Positions 35,431-43,762 of a DNA stretch of 64,000 nucleotides are shown here, one piece after another. The position numbers were made by a program, and so were the translations under genes. The DNA is from an uncultured Acidimicrobiales bacterium (GTDB taxonomy: Bacteria; Actinomycetota; Acidimicrobiia; Acidimicrobiales; SZUA-35): contig CALJSB010000018.1 in NCBI GenBank assembly GCA_937976305.1, forward strand, positions 52,515-116,514. Direction: 5' to 3'. How positions within the stretch are numbered: position 1 is the first letter of the stretch; every line of letters begins with the position of its first letter. Below the pieces are notes generated by a model, which was not told the origin of the DNA, did not search any database, and saw nothing but the letters and a program-made list of their open reading frames with translations.

Positions 35431-36591
35431 ATGTCGATCAGCGGAGCCGCTCACATCGCCGGGGTCTACGAACACCCGGGCCGCAATCTTCCCGATGTGA
35501 CGGTGCCGCAGATCCATGCGGCGGTCGCGAAGGGGGCGCTCGACGACGCTGGGCTGACGTTCGACGACGTCGATGCCTATTACTGCGCCGGGGATGCCCC
35601 CGGTTTCGGCGGCTTGTCGATGGCCGACTATCTCGGGCTCAACTGTCGCGAGATCGACTCGACCGAAACGGGTGGCTCGAGCTACCTCGTACACGCCCGC
35701 CACGCTGCGGCTTCGATTGCAGCCGGTCACATCGACGTCGCTCTGATCACGCTGGCTGGCAAACCCCGCACCGGTGGACGCGGCCCCGGCGGCAGCATGG
35801 CGAGCTCAGCGCCTGAGTCGAGCTTCGAGAGTCTCTTCGGGCTCAACGTGATCGCCGGGTATGCCCTTGCGGCGCAACGCCACATGCATGAGTTCGGCAC
35901 GACGAGCGAACAATTGGCCGAGATCAAGGTCGCCGCCTCGATCCACGCCCAACACAATCCGAACGCCTTTCTCTCCGATCCGGTCACGATTGATGAGGTC
36001 GTCGAGTCGCCGATGATCGCTCGCCCGCTTCATCGTCTTGACGCCTGCGTCATCACCGACGGTGGCGGTGCGCTCGTGATGGTGAGTGCAGAGACGGCGG
36101 CCAAGCTCACTCGACAGACCTGCCCGGTTCTCGGTACAGGTGTCGGCGTCGAAACGACGAACCGAGGGCGGATCGATCTCACCCGAACCGGCGCTGTTGT
36201 CTCCGGCCCAGCGGCCTTTGCTGAGGCAGGCGTGACGCCGGCCGACATCGACTACGCCTCGATCTACGACAGCTTCACCATCACCGTGCTCATCACACTC
36301 GAAGACCTCGGCTTTTGTGAGAAGGGACAGGGCGGTGGATTCGTGTCTGACGGTGCTCTGCAGGCCGGTGGTCAGTTGCCCTTCAACACCGATGGCGGTG
36401 GGTTGTGCAACAACCATCCGGCCAATCGCGGCGGCATGACCAAGGTGATCGAGGCTGTCCGCCAGCTACGAGGTGAAGCGCACGCCGAGGTGCAAGTGGC
36501 CGATTGCGAGCTCGCTCTTGCCCACGGAACTGGTGGCAGCCTCGCCACTCGGATGGGCAGCGCAACGTTGATTCTGGGACGGGGAAACTGA
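35431..36591 (+). CDS. Thiolase-superfamily protein (lipid-transfer/aldolase type), DUF35 partner
   Basis: The 386-residue protein has the thiolase fold, with the C-terminal CNNHPANRGGMTKVIEAV and AHGTGGSLATRMGSATLIL segments. The position of the usual nucleophilic Cys reads STETGGSSYLVH (residues 77-88) with no Cys, so normal thiolysis is unlikely. Thiolase-like proteins of this kind can pair with a DUF35 protein to act as retro-aldolases on CoA thioesters, as Ltp2/ChsH2 do in steroid side-chain breakdown. The next gene is a DUF35 protein that overlaps it by one base. Leaderless start. Confidence 0.88.
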   Translation: MSISGAAHIAGVYEHPGRNLPDVTVPQIHAAVAKGALDDAGLTFDDVDAYYCAGDAPGFGGLSMADYLGLNCREIDSTETGGSSYLVHARHAAASIAAGHIDVALITLAGKPRTGGRGPGGSMASSAPESSFESLFGLNVIAGYALAAQRHMHEFGTTSEQLAEIKVAASIHAQHNPNAFLSDPVTIDEVVESPMIARPLHRLDACVITDGGGALVMVSAETAAKLTRQTCPVLGTGVGVETTNRGRIDLTRTGAVVSGPAAFAEAGVTPADIDYASIYDSFTITVLITLEDLGFCEKGQGGGFVSDGALQAGGQLPFNTDGGGLCNNHPANRGGMTKVIEAVRQLRGEAHAEVQVADCELALAHGTGGSLATRMGSATLILGRGN

Positions 36592-37004
36592 TGACTGAGA
36601 ACTCGGGACTGCCAACGCCGACGCCGGCAACCACGCTCGAGACCGAACCGTTCTGGGAGGCGGCTGCGGAGGGTCGTTTCGTTTTGCCTCGCTGCAATAG
36701 CTGCGAGCACGTCATCTGGTATCCGAGGCTGTTCTGCCCCGAGTGTGGGTCAACTGATGTGAGTTACGTCGACGCTGCTGGCACTGGCACGGTCTACAGC
36801 TTCACCGTCGTCGAGAAAGGCCAGGGTCGCTGGCGCGACCATTCGCCCTACGTGTTGGCCTACGTCGAGCTCGACGAAGGGCCGCGCATGATGACCAACA
36901 TCGTGGGCGTCGACCCTGATGCCGTCGCCATCGGTGCTGCGGTGCAGGCGGTGTTCGACCCGGGCAAAGACGGCGGCGCCGTCATCCGATTCACGCTGCA
37001 GTAG
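36591..37004 (+). CDS. Zn-ribbon/OB-fold protein (DUF35 family)
   Basis: The 137-residue protein has a zinc ribbon with four Cys (RCNSC at about residues 37-41 and FCPEC at about 52-56) and an OB-fold (GTVYSFTVVEK...PYVLAYVEL). DUF35 proteins bind acyl-CoA and complete the active site of thiolase-like partners. The start at 36591 shares a base with the thiolase stop (TGATG), so the two subunits are made in equal amounts. Confidence 0.93.
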   Translation: MTENSGLPTPTPATTLETEPFWEAAAEGRFVLPRCNSCEHVIWYPRLFCPECGSTDVSYVDAAGTGTVYSFTVVEKGQGRWRDHSPYVLAYVELDEGPRMMTNIVGVDPDAVAIGAAVQAVFDPGKDGGAVIRFTLQ

Positions 37005-37064
37005 TTCATCGGGGCCAAGTTCGTCCGCTGTGCTGGCGGGTGAGCTGCCCGGTCAGCTGCCCGG

Positions 37065-37394
37065 TCACACGGTGTCGGCCCAGGCATCAGCCCAGGTGGA
37101 CAACGACGTGAACGCGGGGCCGAGCTGCTCACCGATCTCGGTCAGGATGTAGTCGCCGTCATCGTTCTTCGCGACGAGCCGAGCTGCTTGCAGCTCGTCG
37201 AGACGTTGATAGAGAACGCTCGACGACATGCCGTCGCATCGGTCACGGAGGTTGCGGGCGCCAAGTGGGCCAGCTCGCAACTCCCACACGATCCGCAAGG
37301 TCCAGCGTCGCCCGAGCAGATCGAGTGCGGCCATGACGGGGCGGCCGGTGCTGGAGCCTCGAACCGGTTTGCCAGGAAGGGGAACATCAGCCAC
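37065..37394 (-). CDS. HxlR-family transcriptional regulator
   Basis: The 109-residue winged-helix protein has GRRWTLRIVWELRAGPLGARNLRD and SSSVLYQRLDELQAARLV, the MarR/HxlR recognition helix and wing. It is divergent from an AhpD-like gene, and two identical inverted repeats lie between them. HxlR proteins often respond to aldehydes, quinones or oxidants. The GTG start is leaderless. The 3' end touches a 12-base tandem duplication (37043-37066). Confidence 0.92.
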   Translation of the reverse strand: MADVPLPGKPVRGSSTGRPVMAALDLLGRRWTLRIVWELRAGPLGARNLRDRCDGMSSSVLYQRLDELQAARLVAKNDDGDYILTEIGEQLGPAFTSLSTWADAWADTV

Positions 37395-37400
37395 CCGTTG

Positions 37401-37406
37401 ACTCTA
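37401..37406 (-). promoter_or_regulatory. -10 box of a leaderless promoter (HxlR gene)
   Basis: TAGAGT on the minus strand, exactly 6 bases before the GTG at 37394; the first operator begins 3 bases further upstream. Confidence 0.65.
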
Positions 37407-37408
37407 AT

Positions 37409-37425
37409 GTTTCGATTTACGAAAC
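37409..37425. promoter_or_regulatory. HxlR operator 1
   Basis: GTTTCG-N5-CGAAAC, a perfect 6-bp inverted repeat with an AT-rich centre. It covers the -35 region of the HxlR gene, so autorepression is expected. Confidence 0.73.
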
Positions 37426-37440
37426 GCGAGATAGTGTGAT

Positions 37441-37457
37441 GTTTCGAAAACCGAAAC
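37441..37457. promoter_or_regulatory. HxlR operator 2
   Basis: The same GTTTCG-N5-CGAAAC palindrome, centred 32 bp (about three helical turns) from operator 1 and 28 bases before the AhpD-like gene start. Confidence 0.73.
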
Positions 37458-37484
37458 GTCCAACTACTCGCAAGGAGCTACGTC

Positions 37485-38045
37485 ATGTCGCGTATCGCAC
37501 CACTCAATCCACCGTTTGATCCGGAAACCGCCCATCAGTTCGAGGCGATGATGCCTCCCGGCGTCCCACCGCTCCTGCTGTTTCGCACCGCAGCGAAGAA
37601 TCTGCCGCTGGCCAACGGCATGGTGGGCTGGGGTAGCTACTACCTGTCGTCTCAGCTCGCGCTGTCGATCCGGCACCGAGAGCTCATCATCGATCGAGTC
37701 ACCGCTCGGTGCGGCTGTGAGTACGAGTGGGGCGTTCACGTCGCCTTCTTCGCTGAACGTGTCGGACTCACGACTGAGCAGGTGCAATCGTTGACTCACG
37801 GCAGTCACAGCGACGGATGCTGGATCGACGAGCAAGATCGACTGATCATCGAGGCAGTCGACGCGCTTCACGACACGTCCGACATCGACCATGAACTCTG
37901 GAGCCGACTCGAAGCAGCCTTCAGCGAACCTGAGCTACTCGATCTGCTGTTGTTGTCAGGCTGGTACCACGGCATCAGCCACATGGCGAACGCTTGCCGG
38001 GTGCAGCTGGAGGACGGGGCGCCCCGGTTCAGTTCTTACGGGTGA
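37485..38045 (+). CDS. Carboxymuconolactone decarboxylase/AhpD-like protein
   Basis: The 186-residue all-helical protein has the CMD-family site: RHRELIIDRVTARCGCEYEWGVHVAFF with a Cys and a distal His in place of the full CxxC of AhpD (CGC instead). Such proteins act as decarboxylases or as alkylhydroperoxide reductases. AAGGAG lies 10 bases before the ATG. Divergent from HxlR, which probably represses it. Its last 17 bp overlap the convergent P450 gene. Confidence 0.85.
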   Translation: MSRIAPLNPPFDPETAHQFEAMMPPGVPPLLLFRTAAKNLPLANGMVGWGSYYLSSQLALSIRHRELIIDRVTARCGCEYEWGVHVAFFAERVGLTTEQVQSLTHGSHSDGCWIDEQDRLIIEAVDALHDTSDIDHELWSRLEAAFSEPELLDLLLLSGWYHGISHMANACRVQLEDGAPRFSSYG

Positions 38046-39357
38046 CCTTCACGGGCAGCTTGGTGTAGCCGTTGACGAACGACGACATGGTGCGCTCGGG
38101 CTCGCCGACCACTTCGATGCGCTCGAACCGATTCAGCACCTCTTCCCAGAGGATTCGCAGCTGGAGTTCGGCCAGGCGGCTTCCCATGCAGAAATGCACG
38201 CCATAGCCGAATGACAGGTGGTGCGACGCATTCTCGCGTTCGATGTCGATGGCGTCGCCGTTGGCGAACACATCTTCGTCGCGGTTCGCCGAGACGTACC
38301 ACATGAGAATCTGATCGTTCTTCTTGATCTGCTTGCCACCAAGCTCGAGGTCGCGGTTGGCGGTGCGCCGCATGTAGGACAGTGGTGTGACCCAGCGGAT
38401 GATCTCAGGAACCATGCCGGGAACGAGGTCGGGGTTTGCAATGAGCTTGTCGTACTGATCGCCGAAAAGGTTCAGCCCGTGCACGCTGCCCGACATCGTG
38501 TTTCGGGTGGTGTCGTTACCCCCGACGATCAGGAGCAGCAGATTGCCGAGGTGGGCCATCGGTGCCATGTCCTTGGTGGCCTCGCCGTGAGCCAGCATTG
38601 ACACGAGGTCGAAACCGGGATTCTTGCGACGCTCTTCGAACAGACCCTCGAAGTAGGTCACGCACTCCATGAGCTCGGCGCGCTTCTGCTCTTGTGACTC
38701 GACAACGCCGCCCGGTGCCGGGATGGCAAACACGATGTCGGACCAGCGAGTGAGCTTGCGGCGATCTTCGAGCGGGAAGTCGAAGAGGGTGGCGAGCAGC
38801 AGGGTGGTGAGTTCGATCGACACCGTGTCGACCCAGTCGAACTCTTCGTTGTTCGGCAGCGAATCGAGCACCGAGATCGTGCGTTCGCGAATCTGATCGT
38901 CGAGGTTGCGGAGGCTGCTGGGGGCGGAGATGCCGCGGACAGTCTTGCGCTGCTCGGTCTGGTCGGGTGGATCCATGGCGATGAACGGCGTCAGGCGGAG
39001 CGCCGGCTCTGGTTCGGCGTCGTCGACCTTCACGCCGGCGACGATCCCGTGGGCTGAGGAGAAGTCTTGCCAGTTGCCGTCGACGGCGCGGACGTCGTCG
39101 TATTTGGTGATCGACCAGTACCGGCCGGCCGTCTCGATCTCGTTGAAGTGGATCGGGTCTTCGGCTCGCAGCCGGGCGAAGTGCTCCTGCCAGCGGTGCT
39201 CTTTGAAGAGGTGAGGATTGAGCGGGTTGAGGTCTGCCAGTTCGACGTCGCTCGCGGCGGGAGCATTGGCGCCGATCTCGGCCATTTCCATCTCTGGTGA
39301 GCGGAGGTTGACGTCGAGAATCGCTTCTTCGTTGGCGGTTGCCTGGGTATCGGTCAT
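38029..39357 (-). CDS. Cytochrome P450, CYP153-like alkane/fatty-acid hydroxylase
   Basis: The 442-residue P450 has the heme-ligand loop HLSFGYGVHFCMG (Cys at about residue 398), the I-helix GGNDTTRNTMSG and the K-helix EIIR. Several segments are those of CYP153 terminal alkane hydroxylases: FIAMDPPDQTEQRKTVRG, FDWVDTVSIELTTLLLATLFDFPLEDRRKLTRWSD and ELGGKQIKKNDQILMWYVSANRDE. It should hydroxylate medium-chain alkanes, alcohols or fatty acids at the terminal carbon and needs ferredoxin partners, which are not in this window. GGAG precedes the ATG. It is divergent from mftD. Confidence 0.92.
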   Translation of the reverse strand: MTDTQATANEEAILDVNLRSPEMEMAEIGANAPAASDVELADLNPLNPHLFKEHRWQEHFARLRAEDPIHFNEIETAGRYWSITKYDDVRAVDGNWQDFSSAHGIVAGVKVDDAEPEPALRLTPFIAMDPPDQTEQRKTVRGISAPSSLRNLDDQIRERTISVLDSLPNNEEFDWVDTVSIELTTLLLATLFDFPLEDRRKLTRWSDIVFAIPAPGGVVESQEQKRAELMECVTYFEGLFEERRKNPGFDLVSMLAHGEATKDMAPMAHLGNLLLLIVGGNDTTRNTMSGSVHGLNLFGDQYDKLIANPDLVPGMVPEIIRWVTPLSYMRRTANRDLELGGKQIKKNDQILMWYVSANRDEDVFANGDAIDIERENASHHLSFGYGVHFCMGSRLAELQLRILWEEVLNRFERIEVVGEPERTMSSFVNGYTKLPVKVTRKN

Positions 39358-39499
39358 GGAGGGGGCTCCGAATCGAAGTAGTTAGAGAGTCAAGAGACTT
39401 CTGTCATCTTACGCTGTCAGTCCGTGTTGGCAAAGCAACGCATTGCAAGACAAGGTGCGGATGTCGTGCTCGACTTCAGTGTTTGGCCGGGTCCGTTCT

Positions 39500-39505
39500 T
39501 AGGAT
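39500..39505 (+). promoter_or_regulatory. -10 box of a leaderless promoter (mftD)
   Basis: TAGGAT, exactly 6 bases before the ATG at 39512. Confidence 0.66.
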
Positions 39506-39511
39506 GAAACG

Positions 39512-40720
39512 ATGAATTCCTTGGTGCAGAAGGCGCAAGAGCTGAATCCGTGGGCGCAAAACCCATGGTTTGAGACGGTGGCCATCGCCCAGCAACGGGC
39601 GAAGCGCCGTCTGCCCGCCTCTGTTTATGGCGCGCTCATCGCCGGCGCTGAGGCCGGTGTTTCTCGCGACGACAACACAGCGGCGTTCAACGAACTCGGA
39701 CTCCGCACGGTGACTGCTGGGCAGTCGGCCAAGCGCGAGATGGCCACAACGGTCATGGACCAGCCTGCGTCGATGCCGATCGTGATCTCGCCCACTGGCG
39801 TCCAAGCCGTGCACCCCGATGGTGAAGTTGCCGTTGCTCGCGCCGCCGCAGCTCGTGGCATCCCGATGGGTCTGAGTTCGTTCTCGAGTAAACCGATGGA
39901 CCAGGTGTTCGAGGCCAACCCGCAGTCGTTCTTTCAGATCTATTGGGCCGGCGACAAAGACTCGATGGTTGCTCGCATGGAGCGGGCCAAGGCTGCCGGA
40001 GCGGTCGGCATGATCCTTACGCTCGATTGGTCATTCTCGCATGGGCGCGACTGGGGCAGCCCGGCGATTCCGCAGTCGATCGACCTCAAGACGGCGCTGG
40101 CTCATGCGCCCGAGGTGGCATTGCGCCCCAAGTGGCTTGCCGACTGGGTTCGCTCTGGCGCCTTGCCCGATCTCGGTGTTCCCAACTTCGTCACCGACCC
40201 GTCATCCCCGGTCCCTGGTTTCTTCGAGGCCTACGGAACCTGGATGGGAACCCCACCTCCAACGTGGGACGACGTCGCCTGGCTTCGCAATCGATGGGAC
40301 GGAGCGTTCATGGTGAAGGGCATCCACCGGGCAGACGAAGCTCGCCGAGCCGTTGATGCAGGGGCGACCGCCATCTCGGTGTCGAACCACGGTGGCAACA
40401 ATGTCGACGGTGCCGTTGCTCCCATCCGTGTTCTTGGCGAGATCGCAGCAGAAGTCGGAGCCGAGATCGACGTGCTGATGGACGGTGGCATCCGCCGCGG
40501 TAGCGATGTCGTGAAGGCCGTTGCCCTCGGAGCCAAAGCCGTGCTGATCGGCCGCGCCTACCTGTGGGGTCTTGCGGCCAACGGTCAAGCCGGGGTCGAA
40601 AACGTGCTCGACATCTTGCGTGGCGGCATCGATGCCACGTTGATGGGAATGGGCAAGGCGTCAATCGACGAGCTGTCGCCAGACGACCTCGTCATCCCCC
40701 AAGGCTTCAGCCCAACCTGA
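39512..40720 (+). CDS. mftD: Pre-mycofactocin synthase MftD (FMN-dependent)
   Basis: MftD oxidises the peptide-derived AHDP intermediate to pre-mycofactocin, the redox core of mycofactocin. The 402-residue protein has the alpha-hydroxyacid-oxidase fold. Its segments closely resemble mycobacterial MftD (formerly LldD1): AIAQQRAKRRLP, ISPTGVQAVHPDGEVAVARAAAARGIPMGLSSF, WSFSHGRDWGSP and IGRAYLWGLAANGQAGVENVLDILRGGID. The active-site His is in SVSNHGGNN. mftA, B, C, E and F are absent from the surrounding sequence. It is divergent from the CYP153 gene and its end is marked by repeat copies D and E. A general lactate or glycolate oxidase is the alternative, but less likely. Confidence 0.9.
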   Translation: MNSLVQKAQELNPWAQNPWFETVAIAQQRAKRRLPASVYGALIAGAEAGVSRDDNTAAFNELGLRTVTAGQSAKREMATTVMDQPASMPIVISPTGVQAVHPDGEVAVARAAAARGIPMGLSSFSSKPMDQVFEANPQSFFQIYWAGDKDSMVARMERAKAAGAVGMILTLDWSFSHGRDWGSPAIPQSIDLKTALAHAPEVALRPKWLADWVRSGALPDLGVPNFVTDPSSPVPGFFEAYGTWMGTPPPTWDDVAWLRNRWDGAFMVKGIHRADEARRAVDAGATAISVSNHGGNNVDGAVAPIRVLGEIAAEVGAEIDVLMDGGIRRGSDVVKAVALGAKAVLIGRAYLWGLAANGQAGVENVLDILRGGIDATLMGMGKASIDELSPDDLVIPQGFSPT

Positions 40721-40763
40721 TTCTCAGCCCGCCCCGGTCTTCGCACCGCCCTCCGTCTTCCCG

Positions 40764-40811
40764 GTTCTGAAGTCTCGTACCGGCGTTTCTGCCGGTAGGG
40801 GCCTCCAGTTC
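40764..40811. repeat. 48-bp intergenic palindromic repeat, copy D
   Basis: Outer arms GTTCTGAAG and CTCCAGTTC are imperfect; the inner hairpin is ACCGGC-GTTTCT-GCCGGT. The central CGTTTC is in the same register as copies A and B. It starts 62 bases before copy E. Confidence 0.85.
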
Positions 40812-40825
40812 GAACGGGCGGTCCG

Positions 40826-40873
40826 GTTCTGGAGGCTTGCACCGGCGGTTTTGCCGGTGGGGCACTCCAGTTC
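40826..40873. repeat. 48-bp intergenic palindromic repeat, copy E
   Basis: Arms GTTCTGGAG and CTCCAGTTC with inner hairpin ACCGGC-GGTTTT-GCCGGT. With copy D it forms a tandem pair between the convergent genes mftD and lnt. Confidence 0.87.
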
Positions 40874-40912
40874 GGAAGAGGGGGCGGGGTGTAGAGGGGG
40901 CGGACGAGCGGG

Positions 40913-42391
40913 CTAGGGGCGGCGGCGTTGGGTGAGGCCGAAGGCGAGGGCGGCGAGGCCGTAGGCCAGCATGGGCCAGGGGCCGACCAGGCTGAACAGC
41001 GTGCGGCCGTCTCGCAGTTGCACCGTGTCGGTCAACACGACTCGTTCGCCGATGCCGGTGCGTTGGATCAACTCGCCGTCAGGAGAGATCACCGCCGACA
41101 AACCGGTCGGACCGACCATGAGTAGCCAGCGATCGTTCTCGAGGGCCCGAAGCTGATTTGATGCGACCTGCTGGGTGTGAACCTGGGTGAGCCAGAACGA
41201 CGAACCGTTTGTTGGGTTCGTGAGTAGCTGCGCCCCGTTGGCCACCGCATCGCGGGCGCGGCGCTCGAAATAGGCTTCCCACGAGATCGAAACGCCGATG
41301 CGCCCGAGCGGCGTATCGAGCACAGGCGGGCCGGTTCCGGGGACGACATCACGACCAGGCAGGCCGTCGTAGAAGTTCTCGATCACGCCTCGAAGCGGCA
41401 CGTATTCGCCGAAGGGGACGATGCGAACCTTGTCGTAGCGGTCGATGGTCTCGCCGTCTGGCGTGATGGCCACGTGGTAGTTGACGGTGCCGTTCGGATT
41501 GTCTTCGATGCCGTGGAACCAGCCGGGAAGCAACACAGCATCGTTGTCGATCGCGACCTGTGCCACTCGCTCCTGAGCCACCTCCATCGGGAGGAATCGG
41601 CCAGGGTTCACAACGTTCTCGGGCCACAAGATCAGGTCGACGTCGAGGTTGGCGGCTTGCGTGGCCTCGATGTGTCTGGCCAACACGATGGGCTCTTGAT
41701 CGGCCGATGCTCGTGTGCGAGTTGGCCCGCCACCTTGCACGACGGCAACGTCGATCTCGCCCACGTCGCTGGCTCGGGGATGGACCCACGAACCGACCAA
41801 CACGACGCTGAGCACTCCAGCCACGACCGCCGGGAACTTCCAGCCACGTTCACCTTCTGGCCGAACCACCGAACTGATCGCCTGCCCGATCGCAACCACA
41901 AGCGCAATGATGAGGAGGGGGCCGCCAACGCGAGCAGCTGCGGCGAGCGGTGACTCGACCTGTCCGAGGGCGATGTTGGCCAACGGGACGCCGCCAAAGG
42001 GCCAATACCAACGGGCCATCTCGGCTACGGCAACCGCACCGGGAAGCACGATGCGTCGCCCGGTCGGAGACGCTGGCGTGATCGTCGAGGCGATGCCGAA
42101 GTAGGTCGCATAGATGATGCTGGCCACTACGTACCCGGGCGCCGTCAGGTCGAACATCCAGAGCATGGCGGGAAAGAGCCAGCTGGCGGTGGTGAGCCAC
42201 CCTCGGCGGAACCGCTGCCGGGGTGTTGTGTCGATCAGGAGCTGATCGAAGATGGCGAAACCGATGAAGCCAAGTGGCCAGAACCCCCACGGCGGAACCG
42301 CTCCGGCAATGCACACACCCGCAACACCGCAGGCAGCCATCGTCGGGAGGCGCCCCGAGAGCCGGGGCTCAACCCCGGTCGGCTCGCTCAC
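40913..42391 (-). CDS. lnt: Apolipoprotein N-acyltransferase-like protein, catalytic Cys replaced by Ser
   Basis: Lnt adds the third acyl chain to lipoproteins at the outer face of the membrane. The 492-residue protein has N-terminal membrane helices (about residues 15-200), a periplasmic carbon-nitrogen hydrolase domain, and a final helix. The active-site Glu (LILWPENVV, about 266) and Lys (DRYDKVRIVPFGEY, about 329) are present. The nucleophile position reads GVSISWEAYFE, with Ser at residue 370 (41282-41284) where E. coli Lnt has Cys. The GTG start overlaps the cgoX stop. It may use Ser or be inactive. Confidence 0.85.
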   Translation of the reverse strand: MSEPTGVEPRLSGRLPTMAACGVAGVCIAGAVPPWGFWPLGFIGFAIFDQLLIDTTPRQRFRRGWLTTASWLFPAMLWMFDLTAPGYVVASIIYATYFGIASTITPASPTGRRIVLPGAVAVAEMARWYWPFGGVPLANIALGQVESPLAAAARVGGPLLIIALVVAIGQAISSVVRPEGERGWKFPAVVAGVLSVVLVGSWVHPRASDVGEIDVAVVQGGGPTRTRASADQEPIVLARHIEATQAANLDVDLILWPENVVNPGRFLPMEVAQERVAQVAIDNDAVLLPGWFHGIEDNPNGTVNYHVAITPDGETIDRYDKVRIVPFGEYVPLRGVIENFYDGLPGRDVVPGTGPPVLDTPLGRIGVSISWEAYFERRARDAVANGAQLLTNPTNGSSFWLTQVHTQQVASNQLRALENDRWLLMVGPTGLSAVISPDGELIQRTGIGERVVLTDTVQLRDGRTLFSLVGPWPMLAYGLAALAFGLTQRRRP

Positions 42392-43737
42392 GATTCGATG
42401 ATCGCGGCTGCTGCCGCTCGTCCGGTGCGGATGCAAGCCGGGATGCCAATGCCTCGGTATGCCGCGCCTGCGAGATGCACGTTGGGGGTGTCTCGCCCAA
42501 TGGCCTCGAAGATCGTATTCACTCGGTACTCATGACCAGTTGTGTACTGGGGGAGAGCGTCGTGCCAGCGCACCACTCGAGTCGAGATGGGTTCGGCAGA
42601 GATCTCAATGACACCGCGCAGTTCGTTGAGCAGCCTGGTGGCAAGCGACTCGTCGTCGAGCGCCATGGCCCTGGTGTCGCCCGCTCGGCCAGATGACATG
42701 CGAATCATCACCCGATCGGGGTGCTGGTAGTGCTCCCACTTTGTGCTGAACCAAGTGGAGGCGGTCATCACGAGCCCGTCGGCTGGCGGAAACAAGATGC
42801 CGGACGCATCGAGCACCGGATCGACGGCGTCGATTGGCAGCTCAACAGTGACTTGTGAGACCGAGGCGTAGTCGATCTGGGCCAGGAGCTCGGATGCGTC
42901 GGGGCAGGCCGAGGCGAGGAGCCGGGCGGCGGCCGATGCGGGAGTGGCAACGACAACGTGATCGGCTTCGAGCAGATTCAGGTTTTCGACGGTGCGGTTG
43001 AGCTTGATCTCGACCGGGTTCTCGCCCGTCGTGAGATCGTCGGCCAACGCTGCCACCAGCCGATGAAGGCCACCGGGAAGCGAGTGAAACACCGGCTGAC
43101 TGGCGCTCGCCGTGCCGAGTGAGGTGTTGCCGGCCGCTCGAGCATCGCGCAGGCCTTCGATGATCGAACGAAACTTGTTCGCTGCCGCCCAGAGCTGGGG
43201 AGCGCCGGACCGGAGGCTGAGCCGATCGATGTCAGACGAGTTGATCCCGCCCAAGAGAGGGTCGATCAACCGCTCGGTGACTTCGTTGCCCAATCGAGCC
43301 CGGCAATAGGCGCCGACGCTGATGTCGTCACCGATGGTGGTCGTTGGGAGCTCGAGATCCTCGGCCGCTCGTTCGACGCCTGCTGGCGAGATCAATCCGC
43401 TTTCAGCGAGCTCGTCGAGGTCGAGCGGGACACCCAGCATCGTGGTTGGCAGTCGATAGAGCTCTCCGTCGCGATGGATGTAGGCCGGTACCGGCGAGAC
43501 CGGACTCGTGAGCTCGTCGCCCAACCCGAGGTCGTGGCAGAGATCGATGCCGTCGTTGACACGGGCCAGGAAGCAGTCAGGCCCGGCGTCGACCAATTCG
43601 TCACCAACGGGTGACGATTGGATGCAGCCGCCGAGACGATCGCTTGCCTCGAACAGGGTCACGCTGTGGCCGGCCCGTCTGAGATCAAAGGCCGCGCTGA
43701 GGCCCGCGATCCCACCTCCGACAACGGCGATGCTCAT
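42388..43737 (-). CDS. cgoX: Coproporphyrinogen III oxidase CgoX (HemY type)
   Basis: The 449-residue flavoprotein has the N-terminal FAD motif VVGGGIAGLSAAFDLRRAGHSVTLFE with ASDRLGG, and the C-terminal HLAGAAYRGIGIPACIRTGRAAA segment. In actinobacteria with ChdC, this HemY-type enzyme oxidises coproporphyrinogen III to coproporphyrin III. ATG 43737 is chosen because the frame further upstream is antisense-like filler over hemE. It starts 25 bp after hemE and overlaps lnt by 4 bp. Confidence 0.93.
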   Translation of the reverse strand: MSIAVVGGGIAGLSAAFDLRRAGHSVTLFEASDRLGGCIQSSPVGDELVDAGPDCFLARVNDGIDLCHDLGLGDELTSPVSPVPAYIHRDGELYRLPTTMLGVPLDLDELAESGLISPAGVERAAEDLELPTTTIGDDISVGAYCRARLGNEVTERLIDPLLGGINSSDIDRLSLRSGAPQLWAAANKFRSIIEGLRDARAAGNTSLGTASASQPVFHSLPGGLHRLVAALADDLTTGENPVEIKLNRTVENLNLLEADHVVVATPASAAARLLASACPDASELLAQIDYASVSQVTVELPIDAVDPVLDASGILFPPADGLVMTASTWFSTKWEHYQHPDRVMIRMSSGRAGDTRAMALDDESLATRLLNELRGVIEISAEPISTRVVRWHDALPQYTTGHEYRVNTIFEAIGRDTPNVHLAGAAYRGIGIPACIRTGRAAAAAIIES

Positions 43738-43762
43738 TTGCTTGCTCGGTTCATCAGCCGGC

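Noticed and set aside
37043..37066. Tandem duplication of a 12-mer (AGCTGCCCGGTC)
   Set aside because: Only two units beside the HxlR stop codon; a small slippage event without sign of function.
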